NCBI RefSeq assembly: GCF_040215105.1 | Contig: NZ_CP157875.1 | Location: forward strand, 2,967,501-3,031,500 | Direction: 5' to 3' | Source of the DNA: Aeromonas veronii | Lineage (GTDB): Bacteria > Pseudomonadota > Gammaproteobacteria > Enterobacterales > Aeromonadaceae | Length of the DNA: 64,000 bases | Made by a program: the position numbers and the translations under genes | In this document: in pieces, positions 9,196-18,774 of the stretch | How the letters are laid out: each line of letters begins with the position of its first letter | How positions within the stretch are numbered: the first letter of the stretch is position 1 | Notes under the pieces: model-generated | The model's input: only the letters and a program-made list of their open reading frames with translations | The model's database searches: none | Told to the model about the DNA's origin: nothing

Positions 9196-10293
9196 TTACA
9201 GGATCACCAGCTGACCCTGGATGGCGCCCGCCTGCTGCAGGGCCTCCAGGATGGCCATCAGATCGCCAGGGGCTACCCCTACCTGATTCACCGCCCGCAC
9301 CAGATCGTCCAGGGTCGCGCCGGTGTCGAGCTTGAACATCCGACCCGGATCCTGCTGCACGTTGATGGTGGAGTTGTTGGTGATCGCCGTCTGGCCACCG
9401 GCCAGCGGATTGGGTTGGGAGACCTGCTGATTCTCGGCGATGGTGACCGTCAGGCCACCGTGACTGATGGCCGCGGGCCGCAGTTTGACCTCGCTGCCGA
9501 TGACGATGGTGCCGGTGCGCGAGTTCACGATGATCTTGGCGGATTCGCTCGCCGGATCCACTTCCAGGTTCTCGATGGTGGAGAGATAGGAGACCCGTTG
9601 ACCCGGATCCCGGGGCGCAAACACCTTGATGGAGGTGGCATCCAGCGCCTGGGCCGTGTTGGGGCCCACCAGATCGTTGACCACGTCGGCCACCCGCCGG
9701 GCGGTGGTGAAGTCAGGTCGGTTCAGGTTGAAGGTGATGGTGTCGCCCTGGCTGAAGGAGTTCGGTACCTCACGCTCCACAGTGGCGCCGTTGGCGATGC
9801 GCCCCACGGTCGGGGTATTGACCACGACCTTGGAGCCGTCCGCCCCCTCGGCCCCGAGGCCCCCCACCACCAGGCTGCCCTGAGCGACGGCGTAAACGCG
9901 GCCGTCCAGCCCTTTCAGGAAGGTCTGCAGCAGGGTGCCGCCGCGCAGGCTCTTCGCCTCGCCGATGGCGGAGACGGTGACATCTATGGTCTGGCCCGGC
10001 TTGGAGAAGGCCGGCAGATCCGCATGGATGGCCACCGGCGCCACGTCTTTAATCTTCGGCTTGATGTTATCCGGCACCTTGATGCCGAAGTTGTTGAGCA
10101 TGGTTCTGAAGGTCTGCTCGGTGAAGGCGTTGTTCTTCTCCCCCGTGCCGGGCAAGCCCACCACCAGGCCGTAGCCGATCAGCTGGTTGCTGCGCACCCC
10201 TTCCACCGAGGTGAGATCCTTGATGCGCGAGGCGTGTGCCAGCCCGAGCGGCAAACAGCAGCACAGCAAGGCGAGCAGACGAAGTCGATTCAT
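9196..10293 (-). CDS. flgI: Flagellar P-ring protein FlgI
   Basis: Forms the periplasmic P ring around the rod, in the peptidoglycan layer. 365 residues from ATG at 10293, chosen because AGGAG sits five bases upstream and the product then begins with a normal signal peptide ([21 protein letters not shown], cleavage after AHA). Family motifs follow at once: [17 protein letters not shown] and [13 protein letters not shown]. The start is 23 bases after the flgH stop. Confidence 0.96.
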   Translation of the reverse strand: MNRLRLLALLCCCLPLGLAHASRIKDLTSVEGVRSNQLIGYGLVVGLPGTGEKNNAFTEQTFRTMLNNFGIKVPDNIKPKIKDVAPVAIHADLPAFSKPGQTIDVTVSAIGEAKSLRGGTLLQTFLKGLDGRVYAVAQGSLVVGGLGAEGADGSKVVVNTPTVGRIANGATVEREVPNSFSQGDTITFNLNRPDFTTARRVADVVNDLVGPNTAQALDATSIKVFAPRDPGQRVSYLSTIENLEVDPASESAKIIVNSRTGTIVIGSEVKLRPAAISHGGLTVTIAENQQVSQPNPLAGGQTAITNNSTINVQQDPGRMFKLDTGATLDDLVRAVNQVGVAPGDLMAILEALQQAGAIQGQLVIL

Positions 10294-10316
10294 GAGAGCT
10301 CCTAAACCCCTGATTG

Positions 10317-10988
10317 CTAGATGGGCCACCAGGGGCCGTTGAAGAAGCTGGTGAGCCAGCCCTGTTCCTGGGTGTTGGCCAGATCGCCGGTGCCACCGTA
10401 GTGGATGCGCGCGTTGGCGACCCGCTGGGACGACACACTGTTCTCGGAGGTGACGTCCTCCGGGCGCACCAGGCCGGTGATGCGAATGTACTCATTGCCG
10501 TTATTGAGCATGATCCACTTCTCGCCGCGCACCAGCAGGTTGCCGTTCGGCAACACCTTGACCACGCTGACCGAGATGTTGCCCTGCAGGCTGTTGCTCT
10601 GATCCGCCTTGGCCTGCCCCTTGAAGGCGCTGCTCTGATCCACGGAGGCCGACAGGTTGTAGGGGCTGGCGGTCACCGGCACCCCACCGAGGCTGACCGG
10701 TGACAGGTCGAAGCTGTTGTCCTTGCCACTCTGGGTGTTGGCCTTCTTGGAGGCCGAGGTGGACTCCGCCAGTTCGATGGTGATGATGTCCCCGATCTTG
10801 TGGGCCTTGATGTCCGAGTAGATGCCGTTGACCTGCTCGGGCTGGAAGATGGCGCCGGTGGGACGCACCGACACCGGCTCCGATTCGCCGTAGACGGGGG
10901 CGAACTCAGGATCATCGGGTCTGGCGGTGTTGGGGGTACTGGTGCAGCCGGCCAGCGTCAGCAGGCCCAGCATCCATATGGCTTTCAT
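10317..10988 (-). CDS. flgH: Flagellar L-ring lipoprotein FlgH
   Basis: Outer-membrane ring of the flagellar basal body. 223 residues from the second of two adjacent ATGs; AGGAG is seven bases before it, against four for the ATG at 10991, so either may be used. The lipobox is LTLAGC (lipidated Cys near residue 15). The body motifs [20 protein letters not shown] and [10 protein letters not shown] are typical. The 95-base gap towards flgG holds a decayed copy of the flgG 3' end. Confidence 0.95.
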   Translation of the reverse strand: MKAIWMLGLLTLAGCTSTPNTARPDDPEFAPVYGESEPVSVRPTGAIFQPEQVNGIYSDIKAHKIGDIITIELAESTSASKKANTQSGKDNSFDLSPVSLGGVPVTASPYNLSASVDQSSAFKGQAKADQSNSLQGNISVSVVKVLPNGNLLVRGEKWIMLNNGNEYIRITGLVRPEDVTSENSVSSQRVANARIHYGGTGDLANTQEQGWLTSFFNGPWWPI

Positions 10989-11003
10989 CATGGGTCTCCT
11001 ACA

Positions 11004-11075
11004 TCAGGTGCGCTGGGTCAGGAAGGACACGAGGACCTCCACCGCCAAGCGTTGCCAAGACAGTCTTCTTGTCAC
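11004..11075 (-). repeat. Diverged duplicate of the flgG 3' end (23-codon mini-ORF)
   Basis: Bases 11007-11049 align without gaps to the end of flgG at 11090-11132, with 35 of 43 identical by my count. On the minus strand the copy still reads LAVEVLVSFLTQRT-stop against AVDSMMSFLTQRT-stop in FlgG. A GTG at 11075, preceded by GGGAAGG, opens a 23-codon frame through this copy that ends 16 bases before flgH. Whether it is translated is unknown; it is most simply the scar of a local duplication. Confidence 0.7.
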
Positions 11076-11086
11076 GTTGCCTTCCC

Positions 11087-11875
11087 TTAGGTCCGCTGGG
11101 TCAGGAAGGACATCATGGAGTCCACCGCCGAGATGACCTTGGAGTTCATCTCATAGACCCGCTGGGCCTGGATGAGGTTGACCAGCTCCTCGGTCACGTT
11201 GACGTTGGAGGTCTCCAGCATGCCCTGCTTGATGACCCCAAGGCCGTCCGCACCGGCGGTCCCCTGGATGGGGGCACCACTGGACTGGGTCTCGACGAAG
11301 AGGTTTTCCCCCATGGGTTGCAGGCCGGTGGGGTTGACGAAATCCGTGGTGTTGATCTGACCGACCACCTGGGACTGGCCATCACCCTTGAGCTGCACCG
11401 ACACCTGGCCATCCTCGCCCACGGTCACGCTCTGGGCGTTCTCGGGGATCTGGATCTCCGGCTGTAGCGGATAACCGTTGCCCGGGGTGACGATGGTACC
11501 CTCGTCATTGAGGGTGAACTGACCGTTGCGGGTATAGGCGGCGCTGCCATCCGGCAGCTGGATTTCGAAATAACCGCGCCCGCTAATCATCAGATCCAGG
11601 GAGTTGTCCGTGGTCTGCACGTTGCCCTGGCTGTGGTTCTTCTGGGTGGCCACCACCTTGGCCCCCGCCCCCAGCATCAGGCCGGAGGGCAGCTCGGTGT
11701 CCGCCGAAGAGCGGCCCCCCGGCTGGTTGATGTTCTGATAGAGCAGATCCTCGAAGATGGCGCGAGCCTTCTTGTAACCCACGGTGCTGGCGTTCGCCAG
11801 GTTGTTCGAGGTGACCGAGATGTTGGTCTGCTGGGCATCGAGGCCAGTCTTGCTGATCCAGAGTGCAGGATTCAT
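11087..11875 (-). CDS. flgG: Flagellar distal rod protein FlgG
   Basis: Distal rod subunit of the flagellar axle. 262 residues, normal length. N-terminal LWISKTGLDAQQTNISVTSN and C-terminal VNLIQAQRVYEMNSKVISAV are the conserved rod/hook terminal heptad regions, with the central beta domain carrying TRNGQFTLNDEG. It lies 14 bases after flgF. Its 3' end is partly repeated in the following gap. Confidence 0.97.
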   Translation of the reverse strand: MNPALWISKTGLDAQQTNISVTSNNLANASTVGYKKARAIFEDLLYQNINQPGGRSSADTELPSGLMLGAGAKVVATQKNHSQGNVQTTDNSLDLMISGRGYFEIQLPDGSAAYTRNGQFTLNDEGTIVTPGNGYPLQPEIQIPENAQSVTVGEDGQVSVQLKGDGQSQVVGQINTTDFVNPTGLQPMGENLFVETQSSGAPIQGTAGADGLGVIKQGMLETSNVNVTEELVNLIQAQRVYEMNSKVISAVDSMMSFLTQRT

Positions 11876-11889
11876 TTAATGCTCCTTGA

Positions 11890-12636
11890 TTAGCTGATAC
11901 GCAGCAGCTGGGTTTGGGCCTCGTCATTCTCCTCGGCGGTCTTCATGATCTTGACCTGAGTTTCGAACTGACGTTGCAAGCGAATGAGGTTGGTCATCTC
12001 GTCGACCACGTTGACGTTGCTCCCCTCGAGGGAGCCCGCCAGCAAGCCGACATTGGCGGAGGCCGGTTCAGTCTGGCCATCCTTGCGACGGAACAGGCCA
12101 TCCTGCCCCTTGGCCACCGCATCGGCCGGCGGATTGACCAGCTTGATGCGCTGGAAATCTTCCGGCAGGTTGGGGGCGGCCCCTTCCGGGCGACCGCTGA
12201 TGGTGCCGTCCCGGTTGATCTCGATCTTCTCCATGGGCAACGGCAGCACGATGGGCTGGCCCGCGTCATCCACCACGTTCAGGCCGGTGGAGGTCTGCAG
12301 GTTGCCGGCTTCGCTCAACTGCAGGTTGCCCATGCGGGTATAGGCCTCGCCACCGTTGGGATCCTGCACCGCAATCCAGCCCGGACCGTCGACGGCGACG
12401 TCAAGATCCCGACCCGTGGTCTGCAGCAGGCCATGCTGCAGGTTCTGACCCGGACTCTCCGTCATGGCGAACACCCGCGTGGGCAGCCCTTCGCCAAACG
12501 CCTGCATGCTGCGCGCCTGCTCGAAGTCAGACTTGAAGCCGATGGTGTTGGCGTTGGCCAGGTTGTTGCCACGCACAGCCAGGCTGTTCATGTTCTCCTT
12601 GGCCCCGGACATGGCAATATAAAGCAGGTGATCCAT
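11890..12636 (-). CDS. flgF: Flagellar proximal rod protein FlgF
   Basis: Proximal rod subunit. 248 residues from ATG at 12636, which has GGAGGATCCC in front; the open frame upstream of that ATG contains the promoter and is not coding. N-terminus MDHLLYIAMSGAKENM and the motif AVRGNNLANANTIGFK identify it among the rod proteins. First gene after an intrinsic terminator and a sigma-54 promoter, so it appears to head its own transcript flgFGHIJKL. Confidence 0.95.
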   Translation of the reverse strand: MDHLLYIAMSGAKENMNSLAVRGNNLANANTIGFKSDFEQARSMQAFGEGLPTRVFAMTESPGQNLQHGLLQTTGRDLDVAVDGPGWIAVQDPNGGEAYTRMGNLQLSEAGNLQTSTGLNVVDDAGQPIVLPLPMEKIEINRDGTISGRPEGAAPNLPEDFQRIKLVNPPADAVAKGQDGLFRRKDGQTEPASANVGLLAGSLEGSNVNVVDEMTNLIRLQRQFETQVKIMKTAEENDEAQTQLLRIS

Positions 12637-12674
12637 GGGATCCTCCGTCAAACTGATGACTCTCGGGGGACAAC

Positions 12675-12690
12675 TGCAAGTAGGATGCCA
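12675..12690 (-). promoter_or_regulatory. Sigma-54 promoter of flgF
   Basis: TGGCAT-CCTAC-TTGCA on the minus strand keeps the GG-N10-GC core of sigma-54 promoters and lies about 40 bases before the flgF ATG. In Vibrio/Aeromonas polar flagellar systems, rod and hook operons are RpoN/FlrC dependent, which fits. Confidence 0.8.
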
Positions 12691-12744
12691 ATAGCAGCGC
12701 GATTGGCACGAAGAAGGGGTAAAAGGCGGGGGAAGAGAAAACAC

Positions 12745-12766
12745 AAGGGGCGCCGAAGCGCCCCTT
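12745..12766 (-). terminator. Intrinsic terminator between flgE and flgF
   Basis: A 9-bp stem AAGGGGCGC / GCGCCCCTT closed by a UUCG tetraloop on the minus strand, followed by GTGTTTTCTCTT. It sits 18 bases after the flgE stop and upstream of the flgF promoter, separating two transcription units. Confidence 0.88.
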
Positions 12767-12783
12767 TACAACCGCGTACTCGA

Positions 12784-14130
12784 TTAACGGATCTGCAGGA
12801 TGCTCTGCTGCAGGGAGCTGTTCACTTCCAGGGAACGGGAGTTGGCCTGGAAGTTGCGCTGGGCGGTGATGAGATCCACCAGCTCGGTGGTCAAATCCAC
12901 GTTGGACTGCTCCAGGGCCGAGGACTTGATGGAACCGAAGGTACCCGAATTCGGCGTACCCGGCAGGGCGTCCCCGGAGAGCAGGGACTGGCGCCAGGAG
13001 GTGTCACCCACCTGGGTCAAGCCCTGGGAGTTGGCAAACTTGGCCATGGCCACCATGGCCACCTTGACCGTGGTCGCGTTGCTGTAGGTGGCGGAGACGA
13101 TGCCATCTGCCCCGATCTCCACCTTGGTCAGACGACCGACGGTAGAGCCATCCTGGGTCAGCTTGCTCACCTCGAAGGGAGAGGAATACTGGGTCACGGT
13201 GCCCAGCTTGAACTCGATCTCCTGAGTGCCATCGGCACCATTGGTGATGATACCGGCCCCCGCCGCCCCCAGTTGTTCGGTCTTGATGACCGCCGGCGTG
13301 GTCGGCGTCACCATCTTGCCGGAGGCATCGAAGGTCACGCGGGCGCTCAGGGGCGCCTGGCTGACACCGGTCGCCATGGTGGTGGCGGTGCCGCCGGCGA
13401 TGTCGATGGGCTTGTCATCTTGATAGAGGTACATGCGCCAGGCGGTCGGTACCGCCGCCTGGGTCGGATCGGCCGGGTCGGCTTCTTTCACGAAGTACTG
13501 GGTGATGGTATGTGCTTCACCCAGGGAGTCGTAGGCCACCACGGACGTGGAGGAAGAGTAGGTGCTCGAATCCTTGGGATCGAACTTGGAGGCATTCACA
13601 TCCATCAGAGTCTTGGTGCTGGAAGGCAGGTTGAAGCCCGCCTCGACCGTCGTGGTCTGTACCGGCTCACCGGCCTTGTCCGGGATCTGGATGGGCTTGG
13701 TGGCGTTGATGCTCACCGCCTTGGGGGTGCCATCGGCGTTAATCTCGTACCCCTGCAGATAACCACCGGAGTTGCTGACCATGTAGCTGCTTTCGTTCAG
13801 CTTGAAGGCACCGGAGCGGGTATAGGTGCGATCCAGGTTGGTCAGGCCATCGGAGGTCACGAAGAAGCCGTTGCCCTGGATGGCGAGATCCAGCGCGTTG
13901 TTGGTAAATTGCAGCGCCCCCTGGTGGAACTGCTGGGCCACGGCACCGGTCGCCACCCCATTGCCGACCTGGGTCTTGGCATTGACGAAGATGGAGTTGG
14001 CATAGACGTCGGCAAACTCGGCGCGGGACTCCTTGAAGCCGGTAGTGTTGACGTTGGCAATGTTGTTCGCGGTGACGTTCAGGTCTTTTTGAGCCGCATT
14101 GATGCCGCTGAGGGCATTGTTGAATGACAT
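12784..14130 (-). CDS. flgE: Flagellar hook protein FlgE
   Basis: Main subunit of the flexible hook. 448 residues. MSFNNALSGINAAQKDLNVT at the start and LVDLITAQRNFQANSRSLEV near the end are the conserved terminal helices; NIANVNTTGFKESRAEF is the rod/hook signature. The middle is rich in Thr, Ser, Asp and Val. GGAGATAAAGAC precedes the ATG; flgD ends 12 bases upstream. Followed by a strong terminator. Confidence 0.97.
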   Translation of the reverse strand: MSFNNALSGINAAQKDLNVTANNIANVNTTGFKESRAEFADVYANSIFVNAKTQVGNGVATGAVAQQFHQGALQFTNNALDLAIQGNGFFVTSDGLTNLDRTYTRSGAFKLNESSYMVSNSGGYLQGYEINADGTPKAVSINATKPIQIPDKAGEPVQTTTVEAGFNLPSSTKTLMDVNASKFDPKDSSTYSSSTSVVAYDSLGEAHTITQYFVKEADPADPTQAAVPTAWRMYLYQDDKPIDIAGGTATTMATGVSQAPLSARVTFDASGKMVTPTTPAVIKTEQLGAAGAGIITNGADGTQEIEFKLGTVTQYSSPFEVSKLTQDGSTVGRLTKVEIGADGIVSATYSNATTVKVAMVAMAKFANSQGLTQVGDTSWRQSLLSGDALPGTPNSGTFGSIKSSALEQSNVDLTTELVDLITAQRNFQANSRSLEVNSSLQQSILQIR

Positions 14131-14142
14131 GTCTTTATCTCC

Positions 14143-14877
14143 TTAGATCACTGCTTTAGAGGTCGAGTCAGGGGTCGTGGTCGACTTGCCGCTCGTCCCG
14201 CCAATTTCCAATACATCGGTCAGATAGATGCCACCCAGTCCCCTGAGTTTGAGGGTGCTGGGGTTTGAACTGGTGCCCAGGGTCACGCTCTCCACCTTGG
14301 CATAGGTGAGGGCCGGCATGCTCTCGGACTTGCCGTCCACGGTGCCGTGCGCCTCTATGCTGTACTTGCCGCTCTTGACCTCATTGCCATCCTTGTCCTT
14401 GCCATCCCACTCGAAGGCCACGTTGCCCTTCTTGTCTCCCTCGAGGGAGAACTCCTTGATGACCTGGCCGCTCTCGTCCTTCACCGTCACCTTGATGTTG
14501 CTGGCGCCGTCACCGGTGGCGATGACCCCGCTGATGCTCTCCCCCTTCTCCAGATAACCGGTCTGGGATGGGATCAACACGTTCTGGCCCACCAGGGCCG
14601 AGGCCTGCAGCGCCTGGCTGGAGGTCATCAGGCTGTTGAGGCTCTCCATCTGGGTGGAGAGGCTGCTGATCCCCTGGGAGGTCGACATGGACGTCATCTG
14701 GGACAACATCTGGGCGTTGTCCACCGGCTTGAACGGATCCTGATAGGAGAGCTGCATGGTCAACAGCTTGAGGAAGGACTCCTGATCCAGCTCCTTCTTC
14801 TGGACGCTGGTGGTGGTGCTGGTCTGATTCGCCGTCGTTCGATTGACGCCGAGCAGGCTGTCATAGGTATCTGCCAT
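14143..14877 (-). CDS. flgD: Flagellar hook cap/scaffold protein FlgD
   Basis: Caps the growing hook and is required for its assembly. 244 residues. The conserved N-terminal segment DQESFLKLLTMQLSYQDP is followed by NAQMLSQMTSMSTSQGI; the C-terminal half (from about 110) is the Ig-like/tudor FlgD domain with the FLGD-type motif FEWDGKDKDGNEVKSGKYSI. It lies between flgC (15 bases upstream) and flgE. Confidence 0.96.
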   Translation of the reverse strand: MADTYDSLLGVNRTTANQTSTTTSVQKKELDQESFLKLLTMQLSYQDPFKPVDNAQMLSQMTSMSTSQGISSLSTQMESLNSLMTSSQALQASALVGQNVLIPSQTGYLEKGESISGVIATGDGASNIKVTVKDESGQVIKEFSLEGDKKGNVAFEWDGKDKDGNEVKSGKYSIEAHGTVDGKSESMPALTYAKVESVTLGTSSNPSTLKLRGLGGIYLTDVLEIGGTSGKSTTTPDSTSKAVI

Positions 14878-14892
14878 CTATCGCTCCCCCTG

Positions 14893-15312
14893 TCAGGACT
14901 TGCCGAGGCCAAGGGTCTGCTGCAGCATCTTCTTGGCTGCATCGGCGACCTGGACGTTGGTCTGGTAGCTGCGCGAGGCATTGATCATGTCCGCCATCTC
15001 CTCCACCATGTTGACGTTGGGCTTGAAGATGAAGCCATCCTTGTCCGCCATGGGGTGATTGGGGTTGTACTCCTTGAGCAGAGGGGCATCGCTCTCGACG
15101 ATCCCCTTCACATCCACCCCCACCGAGGCCTGCTTGTCGGACATGGCCTGATCCAGCTGGGCGGCAAACACTGGCCGCCTGGCATGGTAAGTTTTTTCCA
15201 CACTGGAGCTGACGCTATCGGCGTTGGCCATGTTGCTCGCCACCGTGTTGAGGCGAACGGACTGCGCGCTCATGGCAGAGCCTGCAATGTCAAAGACCTT
15301 GAACAAACTCAT
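14893..15312 (-). CDS. flgC: Flagellar proximal rod protein FlgC
   Basis: Proximal rod subunit. 139 residues. N-terminus [20 protein letters not shown] with ASNMANADS, the motif PNVNMVEEMADMINASRSYQ, and the C-terminus LQQTLGLGKS are typical of FlgC. Its ATG overlaps the flgB stop by one base (TAATG), so translation is coupled. Confidence 0.97.
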   Translation of the reverse strand: MSLFKVFDIAGSAMSAQSVRLNTVASNMANADSVSSSVEKTYHARRPVFAAQLDQAMSDKQASVGVDVKGIVESDAPLLKEYNPNHPMADKDGFIFKPNVNMVEEMADMINASRSYQTNVQVADAAKKMLQQTLGLGKS

Positions 15313-15710
15313 TACTGTTCTCCTTTCAGTGCCTTGAGCAGGCCGCTTATCTTGCCGTTCATGAATTCGAGGGAGGCCTGGTACTCCAGGCTGTTGCGCA
15401 GGAACTCGCTACGCTCCTCCTGCACATCCACGGTGTTGCCGTCTCCGGTATCCGGTTGCAGAGGGTTGCGATACTGGGTCGTGCCCGGGGCGTCCATCTG
15501 CAAGGCGAAGTGTTTCTCGCTGGTGGTGGCCAGACCGAACCCTTGCTGGCTCTGGGCCTGCTGCAAGGCCTGGGAGAAATCGATGTCTCTTGCCTTGAAA
15601 CCCGGGGTATCCGCGTTGGCGATGTTGCTGGACAGCACCTCGGCACGCTTGGCGCGAACGCTCAGCGTGTACTGGTGAACCCCGAATGCCTTGTCGAATG
15701 AAATTGCCAT
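15312..15710 (-). CDS. flgB: Flagellar proximal rod protein FlgB
   Basis: Rod subunit nearest the MS ring. 132 residues. N-terminus [20 protein letters not shown], then [20 protein letters not shown] and the C-terminal [21 protein letters not shown] full AGGAGG stands eight bases before the ATG, and a sigma-54 promoter starts 28 bases upstream. First gene of the flgBCDE transcript. Confidence 0.97.
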   Translation of the reverse strand: MAISFDKAFGVHQYTLSVRAKRAEVLSSNIANADTPGFKARDIDFSQALQQAQSQQGFGLATTSEKHFALQMDAPGTTQYRNPLQPDTGDGNTVDVQEERSEFLRNSLEYQASLEFMNGKISGLLKALKGEQ

Positions 15711-15737
15711 AGCGCACCTCCTGCTTCACGAATGTTT

Positions 15738-15753
15738 AGCAAGAGGTGTGCCA
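15738..15753 (-). promoter_or_regulatory. Sigma-54 promoter of flgB
   Basis: TGGCAC-ACCTC-TTGCT on the minus strand is a near-consensus sigma-54 element with the correct GG-N10-GC spacing. It lies between cheR and flgB, so flgBCDE can be made independently of cheV-cheR. Confidence 0.9.
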
Positions 15754-15772
15754 AAGAGGGGTTAGAAGGGAG

Positions 15773-16597
<825 letters not shown>

Positions 16598-16615
16598 GCA
16601 GTTTTTTCTTCTTTA

Positions 16616-17527
16616 TTAGAGTGCGCCTTGTACGGCCTTGGCCAATTCATCCGGCTGGAACTTGGCGATGAAGTTGTTTGCACCAACCTTCTGGACCATG
16701 GCCTGATTAAACACCCCACTGAGGGAAGTGTGCAGAATAACATGCAAATCCTTGAGTGCGGGATTGTTGCGGATCTCGGCGGTGAAGGTGTAACCGTCCA
16801 TCTCCGGCATCTCGATGTCCGAGATGACCAGGGCAATCTGATCCAGGATGGGCCCCTGCTTGGCCATCTCCAGCAGCATGTTGAGGGCTTCGCGCCCATC
16901 CTTGGCCAGCACACACTGCACGCCGATGGCTTCCAGCGCCCGCTGCACCTGCTTGCGCGCCACCGAGGAGTCATCCGCCACCAGCACCGGGCGACCATGG
17001 GGATTGCGCTCCACGCTGGCGTCCACCAGCTCGGCACTCACCTCGGTGGAGACCGGCGAGATCTCGTTCAAAATCCGCTCCACGTCCAGGATCTCCACCA
17101 GCTCGCCGTCCACCTCGGTGACCGCCGTCATGTAGTTGATGCGCCCGGCGCCTTTGGGGGGCGGCAGGATGGATTCCCAGTTCATGTTGATGATGCGCTC
17201 CACCGAGTGCACCAGGAACCCCTGAATGGATCGGTTGTACTCGGAGATGATGATGAAGCACTTGGAGAGATCCTGGATCGGACGTTTACCCATCGCCATG
17301 CTGAGATCGATGACCGAGATGGTCTGGCCACGAATGTGCGCCACCCCGCGGATGCAGGAGTTCAGCTTGGGCATGACGGTCAGAGGCGGACACTGCAGCA
17401 CCTCACGCACCTTGAAGACGTTGATGCCAAATCTTTGACGTCCGTTGAGACGAAACAACAACAGTTCCAACCGGTTTTGTCCCACTAGCTGGGTACGTTG
17501 ATTGACCGAATCGAGAATACCCGCCAT
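16616..17527 (-). CDS. cheV: Chemotaxis coupling protein CheV
   Basis: Hybrid of a CheW-like coupling domain (about 25-165) and a response-regulator receiver domain (about 180-303); links receptors to CheA and is thought to act in adaptation. 303 residues from ATG at 17527, which has GGGAG five bases upstream; a GTG two codons earlier overlaps that site. The phosphoacceptor Asp is in ALVISDIEMPEMDGYTF, and the invariant Lys is in NNFIAKFQPDELA. Divergent from flgA. Confidence 0.95.
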   Translation of the reverse strand: MAGILDSVNQRTQLVGQNRLELLLFRLNGRQRFGINVFKVREVLQCPPLTVMPKLNSCIRGVAHIRGQTISVIDLSMAMGKRPIQDLSKCFIIISEYNRSIQGFLVHSVERIINMNWESILPPPKGAGRINYMTAVTEVDGELVEILDVERILNEISPVSTEVSAELVDASVERNPHGRPVLVADDSSVARKQVQRALEAIGVQCVLAKDGREALNMLLEMAKQGPILDQIALVISDIEMPEMDGYTFTAEIRNNPALKDLHVILHTSLSGVFNQAMVQKVGANNFIAKFQPDELAKAVQGAL

Positions 17528-17546
17528 AAACACTCCCTAAAAACGC

Positions 17547-17562
17547 TGGCATTAATCATGCA
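17547..17562 (+). promoter_or_regulatory. Possible sigma-54 promoter for flgA
   Basis: TGGCAT-TAATC-ATGCA on the plus strand keeps the GG-N10-GC spacing but has A in place of the first T of the -12 box. It is 121 bases before the flgA ATG within the 155-base cheV/flgA divergent gap. Confidence 0.45.
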
Positions 17563-17682
17563 TATGTCTTCGCATACAGGCTGGCGTGCGTCAGACTCTT
17601 GTTGTCTGGGCGGCCAAATTCTGCAGCAAGCATAGTTAACTACGGTGATATACGTGAACAGCTTATCGACCGGCAAGCAAAA

Positions 17683-18366
17683 ATGATTAGTAGACTTTTC
17701 CTCATCTTACTGCCCTTTGTCGGCCTCTCTCAGGCCCGGGCATCCGAGGTCACCCAATACCTGCAGGAGCAGGCACAGGAGTTCGTGCTCGGCCAGCTGG
17801 ATATCCCCCTGGATGCCCAGGCCGAGGTGACTGCCGCCTCCATCGACGAGCGCCTCCCCTTGAGCCGCTGTGAAGAGGCCCTGACCCTCTCCTTCCCCAG
17901 CAAGATAGAGATCCGCCGCAACACCACTGTCTATCTCAAGTGCGAGGGGGACAAGCCCTGGGATCTCTATCTGCCGGTGCGGGTCAGCATCCAGAAACCC
18001 TATGTCACCGTGGCGGCCCCCGTGGCCAAGGGCGACATCCTGAGCGAGGGCATGCTGACCCTGGCCTACCAGGATCAAACCCTGATCCGTGGAGACTACT
18101 TGAGCGACACCGCTCCCCTCATCGGGGTGCGCAGCAAGCGGGAGCTCAAACCCGGCCAGCCCATCCGCCTCACCCAGGTGTGCGTGGTATGTAAGGGGGA
18201 CCAGGTCACCCTCAGCGCCGAAAACAGCAGCATGCAGATCAAAACCATGGCCCGAGCCTTGCAAGATGGCAGCTTCGGAGACATGATCAGGCTCGTCAAC
18301 ATCCGCTCGGGCAGGCAGGTGCAAGGCAAGGTCGATGCCGTCGGCTCCGTGGTGGTCACATTCTGA
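17683..18366 (+). CDS. flgA: Flagellar P-ring assembly chaperone FlgA
   Basis: Periplasmic chaperone needed for P-ring (FlgI) formation. 227 residues from ATG at 17683; the frame is open upstream, but this start gives a standard signal peptide (MISRLFLILLPFVGLSQARA). The C-terminal SAF domain is clear, with VAKGDILSEGMLT, IGVRSKRELKPGQPIRLTQ and the final GRQVQGKVDAVGSVVV block. Read opposite to cheV and upstream of flgMN. Confidence 0.94.
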   Translation: MISRLFLILLPFVGLSQARASEVTQYLQEQAQEFVLGQLDIPLDAQAEVTAASIDERLPLSRCEEALTLSFPSKIEIRRNTTVYLKCEGDKPWDLYLPVRVSIQKPYVTVAAPVAKGDILSEGMLTLAYQDQTLIRGDYLSDTAPLIGVRSKRELKPGQPIRLTQVCVVCKGDQVTLSAENSSMQIKTMARALQDGSFGDMIRLVNIRSGRQVQGKVDAVGSVVVTF

Positions 18367-18394
18367 TTATTTTGTTAATGCCCGATTTTTTTTC

Positions 18395-18421
18395 TAAAGT
18401 TCTGACCGCCGTCACCGATAA
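18395..18421 (+). promoter_or_regulatory. Sigma-28 (FliA) promoter of flgM
   Basis: TAAAGTTC, 11 bases, then ACCGATAA: 14 of 16 positions agree with the enterobacterial FliA consensus TAAAGTTT-N11-GCCGATAA. It lies 39 bases before the flgM ATG. It would let FliA drive its own anti-sigma factor. Confidence 0.9.
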
Positions 18422-18459
18422 CCAGATAAGCGAACAGCAAAGCAGACGAAGGTAACCCT

Positions 18460-18774
18460 ATGGCTATCAACAATATCAACAACTTGGCAAACAGCCGGCT
18501 GCAAAACAATGCAACCAGCGTCGCCAGCAAGTCTACGACTTCGGCCGAAGGCAGCCGCGCGACCCCCGTCAAGGCTGACTCTGTCTCCTTGACCAGCGAG
18601 GCACAGCAATTGCAACAGATGAGCAAAACCCTCAACACCGTCTCGACCGGTAACGAGAGCCGCGTCGAGAGCCTCAAGAAGGCCATCGCCAGCGGTGAAT
18701 ACAAGGTCGACAGCGAAGCCGTCGCCAAGAAGATGTTCAGCTTCGAAGCGGATCTGGATAAACGCCTCGGATGA
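18460..18774 (+). CDS. flgM: Anti-sigma-28 factor FlgM
   Basis: Binds and inhibits FliA until it is exported through the completed hook. 104 residues. Low-complexity N-terminus (INNINNLANSRLQNN), then the conserved VKADSVSLTSEAQQLQQM and a C-terminal helical region ESLKKAIASGEYKVDSEAVA that contacts sigma-28 in the family. The stop overlaps the start of flgN (ATGATGG). Confidence 0.95.
   Translation: MAINNINNLANSRLQNNATSVASKSTTSAEGSRATPVKADSVSLTSEAQQLQQMSKTLNTVSTGNESRVESLKKAIASGEYKVDSEAVAKKMFSFEADLDKRLG

Noticed and set aside
12637..12744. N-terminal extension of FlgF
   Set aside because: It spans the sigma-54 promoter and part of the terminator; the ATG at 12636 has a strong ribosome site.
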